Origin: Bremerella sp. JC817
Lineage (GTDB): Bacteria; Planctomycetota; Planctomycetia; Pirellulales; Pirellulaceae
Length of the DNA stretch: 64,000 nucleotides
Assembly: GCF_040718835.1 (NCBI RefSeq)
Contig: NZ_JBFEFG010000280.1
Coordinates: forward strand, 1-64,000
Direction: 5' to 3'
The notes below the pieces were generated by a model that searched no databases, had not been told where the DNA came from, and saw only the letters and a list, made by a program, of their open reading frames with translations. The position numbers and the translations under genes are program-made. Positions 29,931-48,075 of this stretch are shown piece after piece; the stretch's first letter is position 1, and every line of letters starts with the position of its first letter.

Positions 29931-30401
29931 TTACCAGGCGAAGTGAGCGAATGCCTTATTCGCGTCCGCCATACGGTGAACGTTTTCACGCTTGGTATAG
30001 GCGGTACCTTCGCGGTTGTAAGCGGCAAACAATTCGTCAGCCAACTTCAGGTGGGTCGGACGACCCTTCTTGTCGCGAACAGCACCCAGCAACCAACGGA
30101 TGGCGAGCGACTGCTGACGGGTACGATTGACCTGCATAGGAACCTGGTAAGCAGCACCACCGACTCGCTTCGAGCGAACTTCGATGTGCGGCTTCACGTT
30201 CTCGACGGCCTGAGTGAAGACGTCAATCGGCTGCTCTTCTGGCAGACGCTTCTTCAGCTCGTCCATGGCACCGTAGAAAACTTCCTGAGCGGTCGTCTTC
30301 TTGCCATCCTGCATCAGACAGTTGATGAACTTGCTGGCCAGGATCGACTTGTAGCGAGGATCTGGCTTCAACGTTTCGCGGCTGGCGGTGATCTTACCCA
30401 T
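29931..30401 (-). CDS. rpsG: 30S ribosomal protein S7
   Basis: 156 residues, standard length. It begins [19 protein letters not shown] and contains [26 protein letters not shown] and [27 protein letters not shown] features in the tail. S7 nucleates assembly of the small-subunit head and binds near the E site. It lies 94 bases after rpsL and is followed by a terminator. Confidence 0.98.
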   Translation of the reverse strand: MGKITASRETLKPDPRYKSILASKFINCLMQDGKKTTAQEVFYGAMDELKKRLPEEQPIDVFTQAVENVKPHIEVRSKRVGGAAYQVPMQVNRTRQQSLAIRWLLGAVRDKKGRPTHLKLADELFAAYNREGTAYTKRENVHRMADANKAFAHFAW

Positions 30402-30495
30402 CGTTGGTAACTAACTATTCGCTATTGATTCAGTATTGGAATGTATTCAATGACGAGACGTGGCGACCAGCGAACCGGTCCGAGCGACGTCAAGC

Positions 30496-30864
<369 letters not shown>

Positions 30865-30937
30865 GGAGTCGCCGTTACTTCTAAGCTACGCCAACTGGTT
30901 GCTGACCAGTCGACCGAATTTCTGTTTGCTTACTGTC

Positions 30938-30960
30938 GCTTCCCACGGACAATGGGAAGC
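30938..30960 (-). other. hairpin at the start of the rpsL leader
   Basis: GCTTCCCA (30938-30945) pairs with TGGGAAGC (30953-30960) around a 7-nt loop. It begins almost at the predicted transcription start of the rpsL promoter, so it could cap the 5' end of the mRNA or act in control. No T-run, so not a terminator. Confidence 0.4.
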
Positions 30961-30965
30961 CCTTT

Positions 30966-30993
30966 AAATTATCCGATTGCCGAAAACTGTCAA
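30966..30993 (-). promoter_or_regulatory. promoter of rpsL-rpsG
   Basis: On the minus strand a perfect -35 box TTGACA (30993-30988) and TAATTT (30971-30966) are 16 bases apart. The start would be near 30959, giving a leader of about 95 bases to the rpsL ATG. It lies within the 343-base rpoC-rpsL gap, after the rpoC terminator. Confidence 0.6.
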
Positions 30994-31089
30994 CCCGTAA
31001 TGGACGCCTCGCGCGAAAACGACTAGGCGATTTCTCGAACTGAATCCTGCTTTCTGGCACTGCGAGCTACTTTTCAGCACCTGGGTGCC

Positions 31090-31112
31090 GCAAAAGCATC
31101 CTTCGCTTTTGC
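31090..31112. other. short palindromic hairpin in the rpoC-rpsL gap
   Basis: GCAAAAGC (31090-31097) and GCTTTTGC (31105-31112) form a perfect 8-bp stem with a 7-nt loop, just beyond the rpoC terminator in transcription order. It may be a back-up termination or decay-blocking structure; no T-run follows. Confidence 0.35.
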
Positions 31113-31121
31113 TGTTTTGGG

Positions 31122-31159
31122 AAAAAGAAGCATGGCCACTTTTGCGTGACCATGGCTTC
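31122..31159 (-). terminator. intrinsic terminator after rpoC
   Basis: On the minus strand GAAGCCATGGTCAC pairs with GTGGCCATGCTTC (13 pairs, one bulge) around a 6-nt loop, followed by five T. It lies about 50 bases past the rpoC stop and separates the rpoBC unit from rpsL. Confidence 0.82.
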
Positions 31160-31207
31160 CGATTCTCCAACGAACCGGGCAAACCAGGTTGCCCAGCCGC
31201 TTCTGTT

Positions 31208-35644
<4,437 letters not shown>

Positions 35645-35785
35645 GGCCCGTGCTCCTTATTTCTATCCACTTGGATGGTCGGTATGGTGAAGATGCAGCC
35701 GGTCGCGTCGGAACCAGCCGCGGGTCGTTCCTTGCCAGCAGGGCTTCCGTAGACGAGCCCTGCCAGCCGCAGCCAAGGTCGCCTG

Positions 35786-39535
<3,750 letters not shown>

Positions 39536-39893
39536 AGGCGACGCGACTCCTTGGGCGGCAAATCAAAAAACAACATGCTCTCACGCCGAAACGACGCAGA
39601 TCCGATACCAGGGTTCTAGCAAACGGTCCGAGACAAAAGGCGAGAAAGCATGAGCGATACGGGCGGACAGTAGAGGCTCAAGATCGAGTGCGCGAGCCGG
39701 TGCGCGCAGCTTACCCGCAGCAAGCTAGCACGCCCGCTGTTGCGGGCGCGCACTCTCACCTGATTCCCATCCATGCTGTCAAAAGAAAAAGAAGATCCAG
39801 AAGACTTCAAAATCACACCTCGCGACGTTGCCTCTTCAGTATAGGGGAGGCAACGCCGAAGTGAAAACAGGAAATCAGCGAAATACCAACGTC
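39536..39893. other. rplL-rpoB gap with two stable hairpins
   Basis: No gene is seen. Two stems lie in the transcript: CGTTGCCTC (39826-39834) with GAGGCAACG (39847-39855), 39 bases after the rplL stop, and CGCCCGC-TGTT-GCGGGCG (39731-39748). Neither has a T-run on the minus strand. In enterobacteria this gap holds an attenuator and an RNase III site that set the ribosomal protein to polymerase ratio; a similar role here is inference. Confidence 0.45.
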
Positions 39894-40307
39894 TTACTTG
39901 ATTTCGACGACGGCACCAGCTTCCTCCAGTTCCTTCTTGACCTTCTCGGCATCTTCCTTCGAGACGCCTTCCTTGATCTTGCTCGGGACACCTTCAACCA
40001 TGTCCTTGGCTTCCTTCAAGCCCAGACCGGTAATGCCACGAACAACCTTGATCACGCCGATTTTCTGAGCACCGAAGTCAGTCATGACGACGTCGAATTC
40101 GGTCTGCTCAACAGCGGCAGCGGCACCACCACCGTCGCCGGTAGGAGCCATCATGACACCACCACCAGCGGCGGCTTCGATACCGTGAGCGTCCTTCAGG
40201 TAATCACCCAGCTCAACGGCTTGCTTCAGGGTCAAACCAGCGATCTGATCGCCCAAACCCTTGATTTCTTCGGACACTTCAACGGTTGCAGTTGCTTCTT
40301 CGGACAT
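39894..40307 (-). CDS. rplL: 50S ribosomal protein L7/L12
   Basis: 137 residues: N-terminal dimerisation helix ([20 protein letters not shown]), a Gly/Ala-rich hinge (about 45-65) and the factor-binding C-terminal domain with [20 protein letters not shown] and [15 protein letters not shown]. It forms the stalk that recruits translational GTPases. It lies 129 bases after rplJ. Confidence 0.98.
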   Translation of the reverse strand: MSEEATATVEVSEEIKGLGDQIAGLTLKQAVELGDYLKDAHGIEAAAGGGVMMAPTGDGGGAAAAVEQTEFDVVMTDFGAQKIGVIKVVRGITGLGLKEAKDMVEGVPSKIKEGVSKEDAEKVKKELEEAGAVVEIK

Positions 40308-40436
40308 TTCGGATCTTATCCTTTCAACACGATTTGCAGGGGAGGGATCCGCCTGCGCCAGGGAATACGGATGTTTTGTTAGTTAAGGAAACAATCGATC
40401 GGCAAAAGCCGTTCGACGTTTGCCAAGTGAAGGAGC

Positions 40437-40961
40437 TTAGCCTTCTTGATTTTCGCCAACCTGCTTGACCTGCGAGGCCAACTTGGCACCTGGACCCTTG
40501 ATCTGGGCACCCAGGGTACGTCCAGGCCCCAGAATCTGACCCACCAGAAGCGAGAGCTGTTCAGCTCGATTGGGCCATTTGCTGATTGCCTTGACAGTGT
40601 CGGGCGTCAGGGATTCACCATCCATGACACCACCCTTGGCGGTGAAGCCCGGGAACTTGTCGTCGTCGTTCAGCTTGATGATTTCTTTCGCCAGGTCGAC
40701 GAAGTCACCATCACCCCAAACGATCGCCGTGCTCCCTTCCATGGATTCGAAGGCCGGAGCGAGAGACGTGCCTTCGCAGGCCTTGGCTGCCAGCGTGCGA
40801 CGCACGACCAACAGGCTCAGACCCTTTTCGCGGAGCTGCTTGCGAACCAGAAAGGTCTTGTCCGCATTCATCCCCACCACGTCGACTACCAGAAGGTCGT
40901 TCACCCCTTCCAGTCGTTTCGACAGATCGGAGATCACCAGGTTTTTCAGATACTTACTCAT
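40437..40961 (-). CDS. rplJ: 50S ribosomal protein L10
   Basis: 174 residues. It shows VVDVVGMNADKTFLVRKQLR and TLAAKACEGT in the RNA-binding part and a C-terminal helix that anchors L7/L12 dimers. In many bacteria L10 with L7/L12 represses its own operon by binding the rplJ leader; only 52 bases separate it from rplA here. Confidence 0.96.
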   Translation of the reverse strand: MSKYLKNLVISDLSKRLEGVNDLLVVDVVGMNADKTFLVRKQLREKGLSLLVVRRTLAAKACEGTSLAPAFESMEGSTAIVWGDGDFVDLAKEIIKLNDDDKFPGFTAKGGVMDGESLTPDTVKAISKWPNRAEQLSLLVGQILGPGRTLGAQIKGPGAKLASQVKQVGENQEG

Positions 40962-41013
40962 GGCTCTGGGCTTTAGTTATGTGTGTTTGCGTAACGCTTG
41001 ATGTCAGGACCAA

Positions 41014-41691
41014 TTAGAGAGCGACTTGAACCCCAGGGCTCATCGTGGCACTCAGATTGACGCTACGAACATAGGTGCCCTTCGCCGCTTGCGGCTTGAG
41101 GCCATTGATGTGATCCACAAAAGCGCGAATGTTGTCTTCGAGCTTATCGGCTTCGAAGCCGAGGCGACCGACGACCGCGTGCACGATACCCGTTGGGTCG
41201 TTGCGGAACTCGACCTTACCAGCCTTGTATTCTTTGACAACGCGAGCAACGTCTGGCGTAACCGTACCGGCACGCGGCGATGGCATCAAACCACGCGGAC
41301 CGAGGACGCGGCCCAGAGGACCTACCAGGCCCATCATGTCTGGGGTAGCGATACAGACGTCGAAGTCGAGCCAACCATCTTTGATCTTCTTCGCCAGATC
41401 TTCGGCACCCACTTCGTCTGCACCGGCCTCTTTGGCAGTTGCGACGTTGTCACCCTTAGCGAAGACGACGACCCGCTGGATCTTGCCGATACCATGCGGC
41501 AGAACCAGAGCACCACGAACCAGCTGATCCGCCTGCTTCGGGTCGATACCCAAACGCATGGCAATTTCAACCGTCTGGTCAAACTTGGTGGTGTTGAACG
41601 ACTTCAGCAGCACGATTGCGTCTTTGAGGGTCAAAGCGTCTGCTGGAACCTTTTCGAGAAGGGCTCGATATCGTTTGGATTGTGTAGGCAT
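41014..41691 (-). CDS. rplA: 50S ribosomal protein L1
   Basis: 225 residues from the ATG at 41691 ([14 protein letters not shown]); a TTG two codons earlier is less likely. It contains [52 protein letters not shown] and [20 protein letters not shown]1 forms the mobile stalk at the E site and in several bacteria represses rplK-rplA. It lies 53 bases after rplK. Confidence 0.98.
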   Translation of the reverse strand: MPTQSKRYRALLEKVPADALTLKDAIVLLKSFNTTKFDQTVEIAMRLGIDPKQADQLVRGALVLPHGIGKIQRVVVFAKGDNVATAKEAGADEVGAEDLAKKIKDGWLDFDVCIATPDMMGLVGPLGRVLGPRGLMPSPRAGTVTPDVARVVKEYKAGKVEFRNDPTGIVHAVVGRLGFEADKLEDNIRAFVDHINGLKPQAAKGTYVRSVNLSATMSPGVQVAL

Positions 41692-41744
41692 CGTCAATCG
41701 CCAATTTGTAGGGAGATAATGTTCGGGTTAGACAGATCGGAAAC

Positions 41745-42170
41745 CTATTCCGCGACTTCCAGACCCATGCTGCGAGCCGTACCTTCAATCATACGGCGAG
41801 CATGATCCAGATCGCGGGCATTGAGGTCCGCCATCTTCTGATTGCAGATGTCGTCGATCTGCTCCTTGGTAACCTTGCCAACCTTTTTGGTGTTCGGCGT
41901 GCCACTTCCCTTGGCCAGGCCAGCAGCCTTCTTCAGCAATGCAGCGGCCGGTGGGCTCTTGCAGATGAACTCGAAGGTACGGTCGTTGTAGACGGTGACG
42001 ACAACCGGAATCGGCATGCCATTGAATTCTCGAGTCTTATCGTTGAACTGCTGAACGAACTGACCGAGGTTCACACCGTAACGACCCAACGAGGTACCAA
42101 CCGGAGGAGCCGGAGTGGCCTGACCGCCGGGGACCTGAAACTTCGCTTGACCTACTTGTTCCCGTGCCAT
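41745..42170 (-). CDS. rplK: 50S ribosomal protein L11
   Basis: 141 residues from the ATG at 42170 (MAREQVGQAKFQVPGG), matching the family start; upstream in-frame codons are not needed. It shows the PPVG segment, SPPAAALLKKAAGLAKGSG and the RNA-binding domain ending RMIEGTARSMGLEV. L11 sits at the GTPase centre. It lies 161 bases after nusG. Confidence 0.97.
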   Translation of the reverse strand: MAREQVGQAKFQVPGGQATPAPPVGTSLGRYGVNLGQFVQQFNDKTREFNGMPIPVVVTVYNDRTFEFICKSPPAAALLKKAAGLAKGSGTPNTKKVGKVTKEQIDDICNQKMADLNARDLDHARRMIEGTARSMGLEVAE

Positions 42171-42331
42171 TTTGCTGTTTCCCGTGCCGCAGTTGATTGC
42201 TAGAACCAACTGCCACCGAATGCTGTGAAAACTGTCTGCTTATAAAACAAAGGCCCCGAGGCTCGTTCTCTGTCTTCCGCCGGCGAAGGGGAGTTAGAAG
42301 AATCGACCACCGGTGCAACGCGTGGCGTGGA

Positions 42332-43162
42332 CTAAACTGGCTCCATTTGCCAGTGTTCCATCTCCACAGGCGTTGTGCGGCCGAAAATATTAATCATGAC
42401 CGTGACTCGGCCATTGGTGTTGTCGATCACCTCGACATCCCCTTCGAAGTTCTCGAAGGTTCCTTCAGTGATGCGAACATGGTCGCCAATCTTGAAGCGA
42501 ATGTTCGTCTTGACTTCTTCCTGCTCACCTTCATCAGGCTTGCGCGTCTTCTTGACGATGCGATCCACTTCGTGCGGCAACATGGGAACGGGCTTGCCGC
42601 CTGCTCCGGTGAAATCACCAATGCCGCCGGTCTCGCGAACCAGGAACCACGTTTCGTCGTTGATTGCCATGTGCACGACGATGTAGCCTGGGTAGAGCTT
42701 CTGCTTGGTGACTTTTTTCTTGCCGTTCTTGTATTCCACCAGGTCCTCGGTGGGCACAAGAATCTCGCCAAAGTACCCCTCGAGTCCGGCCATCTTGACG
42801 CGGCGAATCAGGTTGGTGCAGATCGACTTTTCGCGATTGCTCTGAACCTTGAGGATGTACCATTCCTTTTGAGCCTCATCCGCGGGCTCGATTTCTTCTT
42901 CGGTCACTTCTTCAATCGGGCCGCGATTCTTGCCTGTCTTCCTGGCGACGGGAGCCGGCTTTTCCTCAGCTGGTTCCTCTTCCGCAGAAGGCTCTTCGGC
43001 CTCGGAAGCGACTTCCTCCGACGACTCCTCCTCGAACGGCGCAGACTCTTCGACAGCTTCTTCCGGAGTCGTTACTTCCTCCGATTGAGCTTCTGCGTCC
43101 ACAGGGGCCCCTTGTTCAGGGTCCTTTTCGGGATCGAACGAGTTGTCAGGAGCATTTGCCAC
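42332..43162 (-). CDS. nusG: transcription termination/antitermination factor NusG with acidic N-terminal extension
   Basis: About 276 residues from a GTG at 43162, with AAGG 9 bases upstream; ATGs at 43198 and 43219 are possible but have no ribosome binding site. Ordinary NusG is about 180 residues. Here the first ~95 residues are low complexity and very acidic (Glu, Ala, Pro), followed by the NGN domain (KEWYILKVQSNREKSI...YPGYIVVHM) and the KOW domain (FKIGDHVRITEGTFENFEG). NusG links RNA polymerase to Rho or the ribosome. The extension may be disordered and protein-binding. It lies between secE (91 bases) and rplK, as in most bacteria. Confidence 0.93.
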   Translation of the reverse strand: MANAPDNSFDPEKDPEQGAPVDAEAQSEEVTTPEEAVEESAPFEEESSEEVASEAEEPSAEEEPAEEKPAPVARKTGKNRGPIEEVTEEEIEPADEAQKEWYILKVQSNREKSICTNLIRRVKMAGLEGYFGEILVPTEDLVEYKNGKKKVTKQKLYPGYIVVHMAINDETWFLVRETGGIGDFTGAGGKPVPMLPHEVDRIVKKTRKPDEGEQEEVKTNIRFKIGDHVRITEGTFENFEGDVEVIDNTNGRVTVMINIFGRTTPVEMEHWQMEPV

Positions 43163-43253
43163 GAAACTTAACCTTAACCAGCCCGGGGACTGGACCATCG
43201 AAAGTGACGTGCACCGCATAATTCGTGCGGTGCTTCATCTGGCCAACGACCAA

Positions 43254-43721
43254 CTAGGTGCCGACGGTTCCTGGATCTGGCGGAATCAGCCGGATCGTTT
43301 TGAACAGCGTGATCCACGCCAGGTCAAAAGCAAACAGCAACACGGCCAGGATGAAGATCAACGAGATAACCACGATGACACTTCGCCACAGCTCAGCCTT
43401 GGAAGGCCAAGTAACCTTAGTCATTTCGGCTTCGACGTTAATCAAAAAGTTGGCAAACGTCGGCCAGTTAATCAATCGGTATGCAATCCAAAAACCAATG
43501 GCGCCAAGTGCCCCTGGGATCACCCAGTGCAACTTCATCGAAGTCAGATCAGCATACGAACCGAGCCACTGATACAGCTGGTAAGCAGCGATCGCAATGA
43601 GCACCCAAATCGCAATCAGGGTAGCCTGGCGGGCAATTCTACCTTGATTCCGCTTGAACCGTCCCGTCTGCACCATCTCGCTGAGCAGGGAAGGGGAACT
43701 AGCGGTCTTCTCCTTGGCCAT
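43254..43721 (-). CDS. secE: preprotein translocase subunit SecE
   Basis: 155 residues from the ATG at 43721 (MAKEKTASSPSLL); a GTG two codons earlier is possible. It has three predicted membrane helices, as in E. coli SecE, with the conserved amphipathic segment EAEMTKVTWPSKAELWRS before the last helix. It partners SecY (15458-16843). rpmG (L33), often next to secE, is absent. It lies 113 bases after tRNA-Trp. Confidence 0.95.
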   Translation of the reverse strand: MAKEKTASSPSLLSEMVQTGRFKRNQGRIARQATLIAIWVLIAIAAYQLYQWLGSYADLTSMKLHWVIPGALGAIGFWIAYRLINWPTFANFLINVEAEMTKVTWPSKAELWRSVIVVISLIFILAVLLFAFDLAWITLFKTIRLIPPDPGTVGT

Positions 43722-43834
43722 GGTCACTCTCAGTCTTTGGCGTTCCTGCCGCGGCGACGTCGCTGGTGTTTATCTTCCAGGATGACTTTACCGGTGCGAC
43801 TCGCCCAACAAGTTTGGTAACACCAACGAAAAAG

Positions 43835-43907
43835 CAGGGGCGGAGGGAATCGAACTCTCAACATCTGGATTTGGAATCCAGCGCTCTGCCAATTGAGCTA
43901 CGCCCCT
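43835..43907 (-). tRNA. trnW: tRNA-Trp (CCA anticodon)
   Basis: A 73-base cloverleaf: acceptor AGGGGCG/CGCCCCT, D arm AGCTCAATTGGCAGAGC, anticodon loop TTCCAAA and T arm GAGTTCGATTC. The terminal CCA is not encoded. It sits between tuf and secE, a common arrangement. Confidence 0.97.
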
Positions 43908-43964
43908 AGCAGCATCGCCGGACACAGGAAACCTGGCCCGGCGAAGCTTGAATATCAACAATGC

Positions 43965-45161
<1,197 letters not shown>

Positions 45162-45238
45162 TTTCTATGTCTTTCTTACCCCAGTTAAACCGTGAAAAAT
45201 TGGGATCTGTTTAAAACGAAAATCAAGGTGCCGTGAAG

Positions 45239-45310
<72 letters not shown>

Positions 45311-45484
45311 CGAAAAACCGTAGAAGCACGAATGGGGAGTCTGCTTCTGTATCTTTTTTGCCGGCTACTCGCTTCCGAGCCGCCCAAACGGACAACCCAG
45401 ATTTCCGAAACACAAAACCTACTCGAATCGGTTCGATCCGATCGAATGCTTCGCGTTGACCCCGAATTTCGGTGATCGCTGCGA

Positions 45485-45555
45485 AGCGGGTGAAGGGAAT
45501 CGAACCCTCGTCTTCAGCTTGGAAGGCTGTTGCTCTACCATTGAGCTACACCCGC
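45485..45555 (-). tRNA. trnG: tRNA-Gly (TCC anticodon)
   Basis: A 71-base cloverleaf: acceptor GCGGGTG/CACCCGC, D arm AGCTCAATGGTAGAGC, anticodon loop CTTCCAA, T loop GGTTCGATTCC. CCA not encoded. Confidence 0.97.
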
Positions 45556-45611
45556 AACCTTCCTAGGCCTTGCTGTCTTCTCTTCCAATAAAGCCCAGGA
45601 TTTCAATTCAG

Positions 45612-45693
45612 TGGGGGGTACAGGATTCGAACCTGTGAAGGCATTGCCAACAGATTTACAGTCTGTCCCCTTTGACCGCTCGGGAAACCCCCC
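45612..45693 (-). tRNA. trnY: tRNA-Tyr (GTA anticodon)
   Basis: An 82-base class II tRNA with a long variable arm: acceptor GGGGGGT/ACCCCCC, anticodon stem ACAGA/TCTGT with loop CTGTAAA, T loop GGTTCGAATCC. CCA not encoded. Confidence 0.97.
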
Positions 45694-45789
45694 AACATAT
45701 CCGACTTCGTGACTGCCGAGCCGTGGCTGGGAAAGTCGTTGAATCCGGCAAATCGTCAATCCAAATTCAGCCCAAAATCATGCTGAACA

Positions 45790-45862
45790 AGCTAGCGGAG
45801 GGAATTGAACCCACAACCTGCTGATTACAAATCAGCTGCTCTGCCAATTGAGCTACGCTAGC
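45790..45862 (-). tRNA. trnT: tRNA-Thr (TGT anticodon)
   Basis: A 73-base cloverleaf: acceptor GCTAGCG/CGCTAGC, D arm AGCTCAATTGGCAGAGC, anticodon stem CTGAT/ATCAG with loop TTGTAAT-type and TGT anticodon, T loop GGTTCAATTCC. CCA not encoded. It is the first gene of the tRNA-tuf unit. Confidence 0.97.
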
Positions 45863-45892
45863 CCACTACCTGGGCTTTATGGAAAACCAATA

Positions 45893-45920
45893 ACTATAAC
45901 GAGTCCGAGCTTCCCCGCAA
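45893..45920 (-). promoter_or_regulatory. promoter of the tRNA-tuf operon
   Basis: On the minus strand TTGCGG (45920-45915) and TATAGT (45898-45893) are 16 bases apart, about 30 bases before the first tRNA. Position is right for a strong stable-RNA promoter, but the -35 box is only moderate. Confidence 0.45.
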
Positions 45921-46464
45921 GCCAGGATGGCCTGGGCAAGGACAAAAATCGACCAAAATCCCAGACATGGTTCCAGACACCGAGGAAAACAGCATGTTCG
46001 CGGGAATGCCGCGGCTGTTTTTGGGCCCGTTACAGACTGCGTGTGACAACCTTAATGATGGTCAATTGGTAACGCAGATTCGTGGGATTCTCGTACATTG
46101 TGGGCACCACGTCCATGGGCTGTCCGGGCTTTTCCTCGCAGAACCTCAAAGACTGGCAATTTAGGCCAACTTTGCGCCCGCACAGGAACGAGGCAGCCGC
46201 CTGGTGGATCTGCCTCTTTTTCAGGGAATCGATGCCTCCGAACGAGTGGCAGGTGTGATTTTTCGTGACATCAGAAAAAAGTCTCGGCCATCAAGCCGTT
46301 TGCAGCCAAAGGCTTGAATAGCCCTGGCCAAACTGAGGCCATGGGGTCGGCACCTTCTTTGCGTCGGTCGAGCAGCAACCTCACCTTGCTCGCTCCCGGT
46401 TTTCGCCCGGCTGATCAAGCCGGTCCCTTCCACATGCCATCCACCTAAGGGTCAGGAACTTGCC
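45921..46464. other. non-coding gap between the tRNA-tuf operon and the DUF1559 gene
   Basis: No gene is supported; short frames on both strands lack start signals. One small dyad, TCAAGCC (46291-46297) with GGCTTGA (46311-46317), is present. The two flanking units are divergent, so the gap should hold promoters for both, though I could only propose the tRNA one. Confidence 0.5.
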
Positions 46465-47481
46465 ATGAGAAAAGAGGCTGCCCGTCGACGCCTTGGCTTC
46501 ACGCTCGTGGAGCTGCTGGTTGTGATCGCGATTGTTGGTGTTCTGATCGCGCTGCTCTTGCCCGCCGTTCAACAGGCACGCGAAGCGGCCCGGCGGATGC
46601 AATGCTCGAACAACTTGAAGCAACTCGGCCTCGCACTTCACAACTTCCACAGCACCTACAACGAACTACCGATGGGCAATAATGCCCACTTCAACTGGAA
46701 AGTGCGAATTCTACCGTTCATCGAGCAAAGCGTCGTCTACGATCAACTCGACCTAAGCGGCAGCAGCCAAAGCTTCGATGGCCGTTACTTTCCGACGAAC
46801 CAAATCCTCTACCAGGTAAGCGTTTCAGGCTTGGTCTGCCCTTCGAGCCCTTTTCCCGATCGCAATCCCGCGATGACTTACTCCGGCACCAGCCCCGACT
46901 GGTCGCAAGTCCATGACTACGTCGGCATCTCAGGCGCCTACCCTGACCCGCAAGCGAGAACTAGCGTCTGCACGGCGGTAAACGCGGTTCAATCAGGCAC
47001 GCACTGCGAAAATGGAACCTTCATCAACTTCAAAAGCCGACGCCTCGCGCACCTGACCGATGGCACCTCAAACACGTTCGTTGTTGCTGAGCAATCGGGG
47101 CAGGTCGACGGCATCGAGAAGAGCGCCAACGCCCTCGGAGGATGGTGCGGACTTCGCACAAATACGGTGACCACCAGCTCCGGCTCGAATGTCTGGAACG
47201 ATTCGACGCCGATCAGCGAAATCACCTACAGCAGTGGCTACACCCAGGGCACGGCAACCTTTCGCTATCCGATTAATAGCTCGTGGTTCTCGGGAGCTCC
47301 TTCCGGCGCGAATTCCTGGTTCGACGTCAACACGATCCTGAATTCGTATCACCCAGGTGGGATCGAGATGCTCGTAGGCGATGGCTCGGTCCGCTTTGTC
47401 CCAGAGACTGCCGACATGGAGTCGCTTCGGCGGGCATTCACCGTTGACGATGGCCTGGTGATTGCCGGCCTGACGAACTAG
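46465..47481 (+). CDS. DUF1559 pilin-like protein with prepilin N-terminus
   Basis: 338 residues. The N-terminus MRKEAARRRLGFTLVELLVVIAI is a type IV prepilin/pseudopilin cleavage-methylation site (cut after the Gly before FTLVE), followed by the hydrophobic helix and QQAREAARRMQCSNNLKQLGLA, the start of the DUF1559 domain. The C-terminus has the family's H-x9-DG-type motif (HPGGIEMLVGDGSVRFV). This family is hugely expanded in planctomycetes and is thought to be exported by a type II secretion/pilus-like route; individual functions are unknown. The lipoprotein gene follows 54 bases downstream. Confidence 0.95.
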   Translation: MRKEAARRRLGFTLVELLVVIAIVGVLIALLLPAVQQAREAARRMQCSNNLKQLGLALHNFHSTYNELPMGNNAHFNWKVRILPFIEQSVVYDQLDLSGSSQSFDGRYFPTNQILYQVSVSGLVCPSSPFPDRNPAMTYSGTSPDWSQVHDYVGISGAYPDPQARTSVCTAVNAVQSGTHCENGTFINFKSRRLAHLTDGTSNTFVVAEQSGQVDGIEKSANALGGWCGLRTNTVTTSSGSNVWNDSTPISEITYSSGYTQGTATFRYPINSSWFSGAPSGANSWFDVNTILNSYHPGGIEMLVGDGSVRFVPETADMESLRRAFTVDDGLVIAGLTN

Positions 47482-47535
47482 CGTTCCCTTGCAATTCTTC
47501 GTCCACTAGAAGTGTTCCAATGCCGAGGGTTTTCG

Positions 47536-47979
47536 ATGCCAATCGATCTGCCATCTTTGCGACAAAGTGCACTGTTACCGATGTTTTCGATACTTCTCAG
47601 CATCATTGCAGGCTGCAGCCAACAACCACGCGGACATTTGCAGCGAGTCGATGTGACCGCTAAGGTCACCCTGGATGGCCAACCGCTGAATGGCGTCTTG
47701 ATTGACTTCACCGATCGCCAAACTGGTGAAGCATATGGAGGCACGCTTGATGCCGAGGGATGCCTGAGCCTGAAAGGAGTAGCAGTCGGAATCTACACGA
47801 TCACACTGCAACCAGCGTCAGGCGATCCTGTCCCAGAAGGGAGGCAAAAAGAAGCTCGACCACGAAGCACGCTTGCCCGCCAATTCCTCTCACCACAAAC
47901 CAGCCCATTGGCAGCAAAAGTGACGGCTGACGAAAATCACTTTACCTACGAGCTGCGAGAAGTCTTGGCCAGAAATTAG
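47536..47979 (+). CDS. putative lipoprotein, carboxypeptidase-regulatory-like fold
   Basis: 147 residues from the ATG at 47536, which has GAGGG 6 bases upstream. The hydrophobic signal ends in a lipobox, LSIIAGC, with the lipidated cysteine at residue 27. The following VTAKVTLDGQPLNGVLIDF...TGEAYGGTLDAEGCLSLKGVAVGIYTITLQP pattern resembles transthyretin/carboxypeptidase regulatory-like beta domains. Such small lipoproteins commonly sit beside DUF1559 genes in planctomycetes, suggesting joint work at the cell surface (inference). Confidence 0.8.
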   Translation: MPIDLPSLRQSALLPMFSILLSIIAGCSQQPRGHLQRVDVTAKVTLDGQPLNGVLIDFTDRQTGEAYGGTLDAEGCLSLKGVAVGIYTITLQPASGDPVPEGRQKEARPRSTLARQFLSPQTSPLAAKVTADENHFTYELREVLARN

Positions 47980-48003
47980 CCTGGGCTACAATCCGAATTG
48001 ATA

Positions 48004-48036
48004 CAAAAAAAGCCAGAGACCGAGGTCTCTGGCTTT
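48004..48036. terminator. bidirectional intrinsic terminator
   Basis: AGCCAGAGAC (48011-48020) pairs with GTCTCTGGCT (48025-48034) around CGAG. It has seven A before it, giving a T-run on the minus strand for the sigma factor gene, and a shorter TTTC on the + strand for the lipoprotein gene. The two genes converge on it. Confidence 0.85.
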
Positions 48037-48075
48037 CTGCATGACGGGGGGCTATCCCCAGGAGTGAGGCTTGGC

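Noticed and set aside
45921..46464. Possible stable RNA (SRP RNA, tmRNA or RNase P) in the gap beside the tRNA-tuf operon
   Set aside because: I looked for conserved cores of these RNAs and found none; only a short 7-bp dyad is present.
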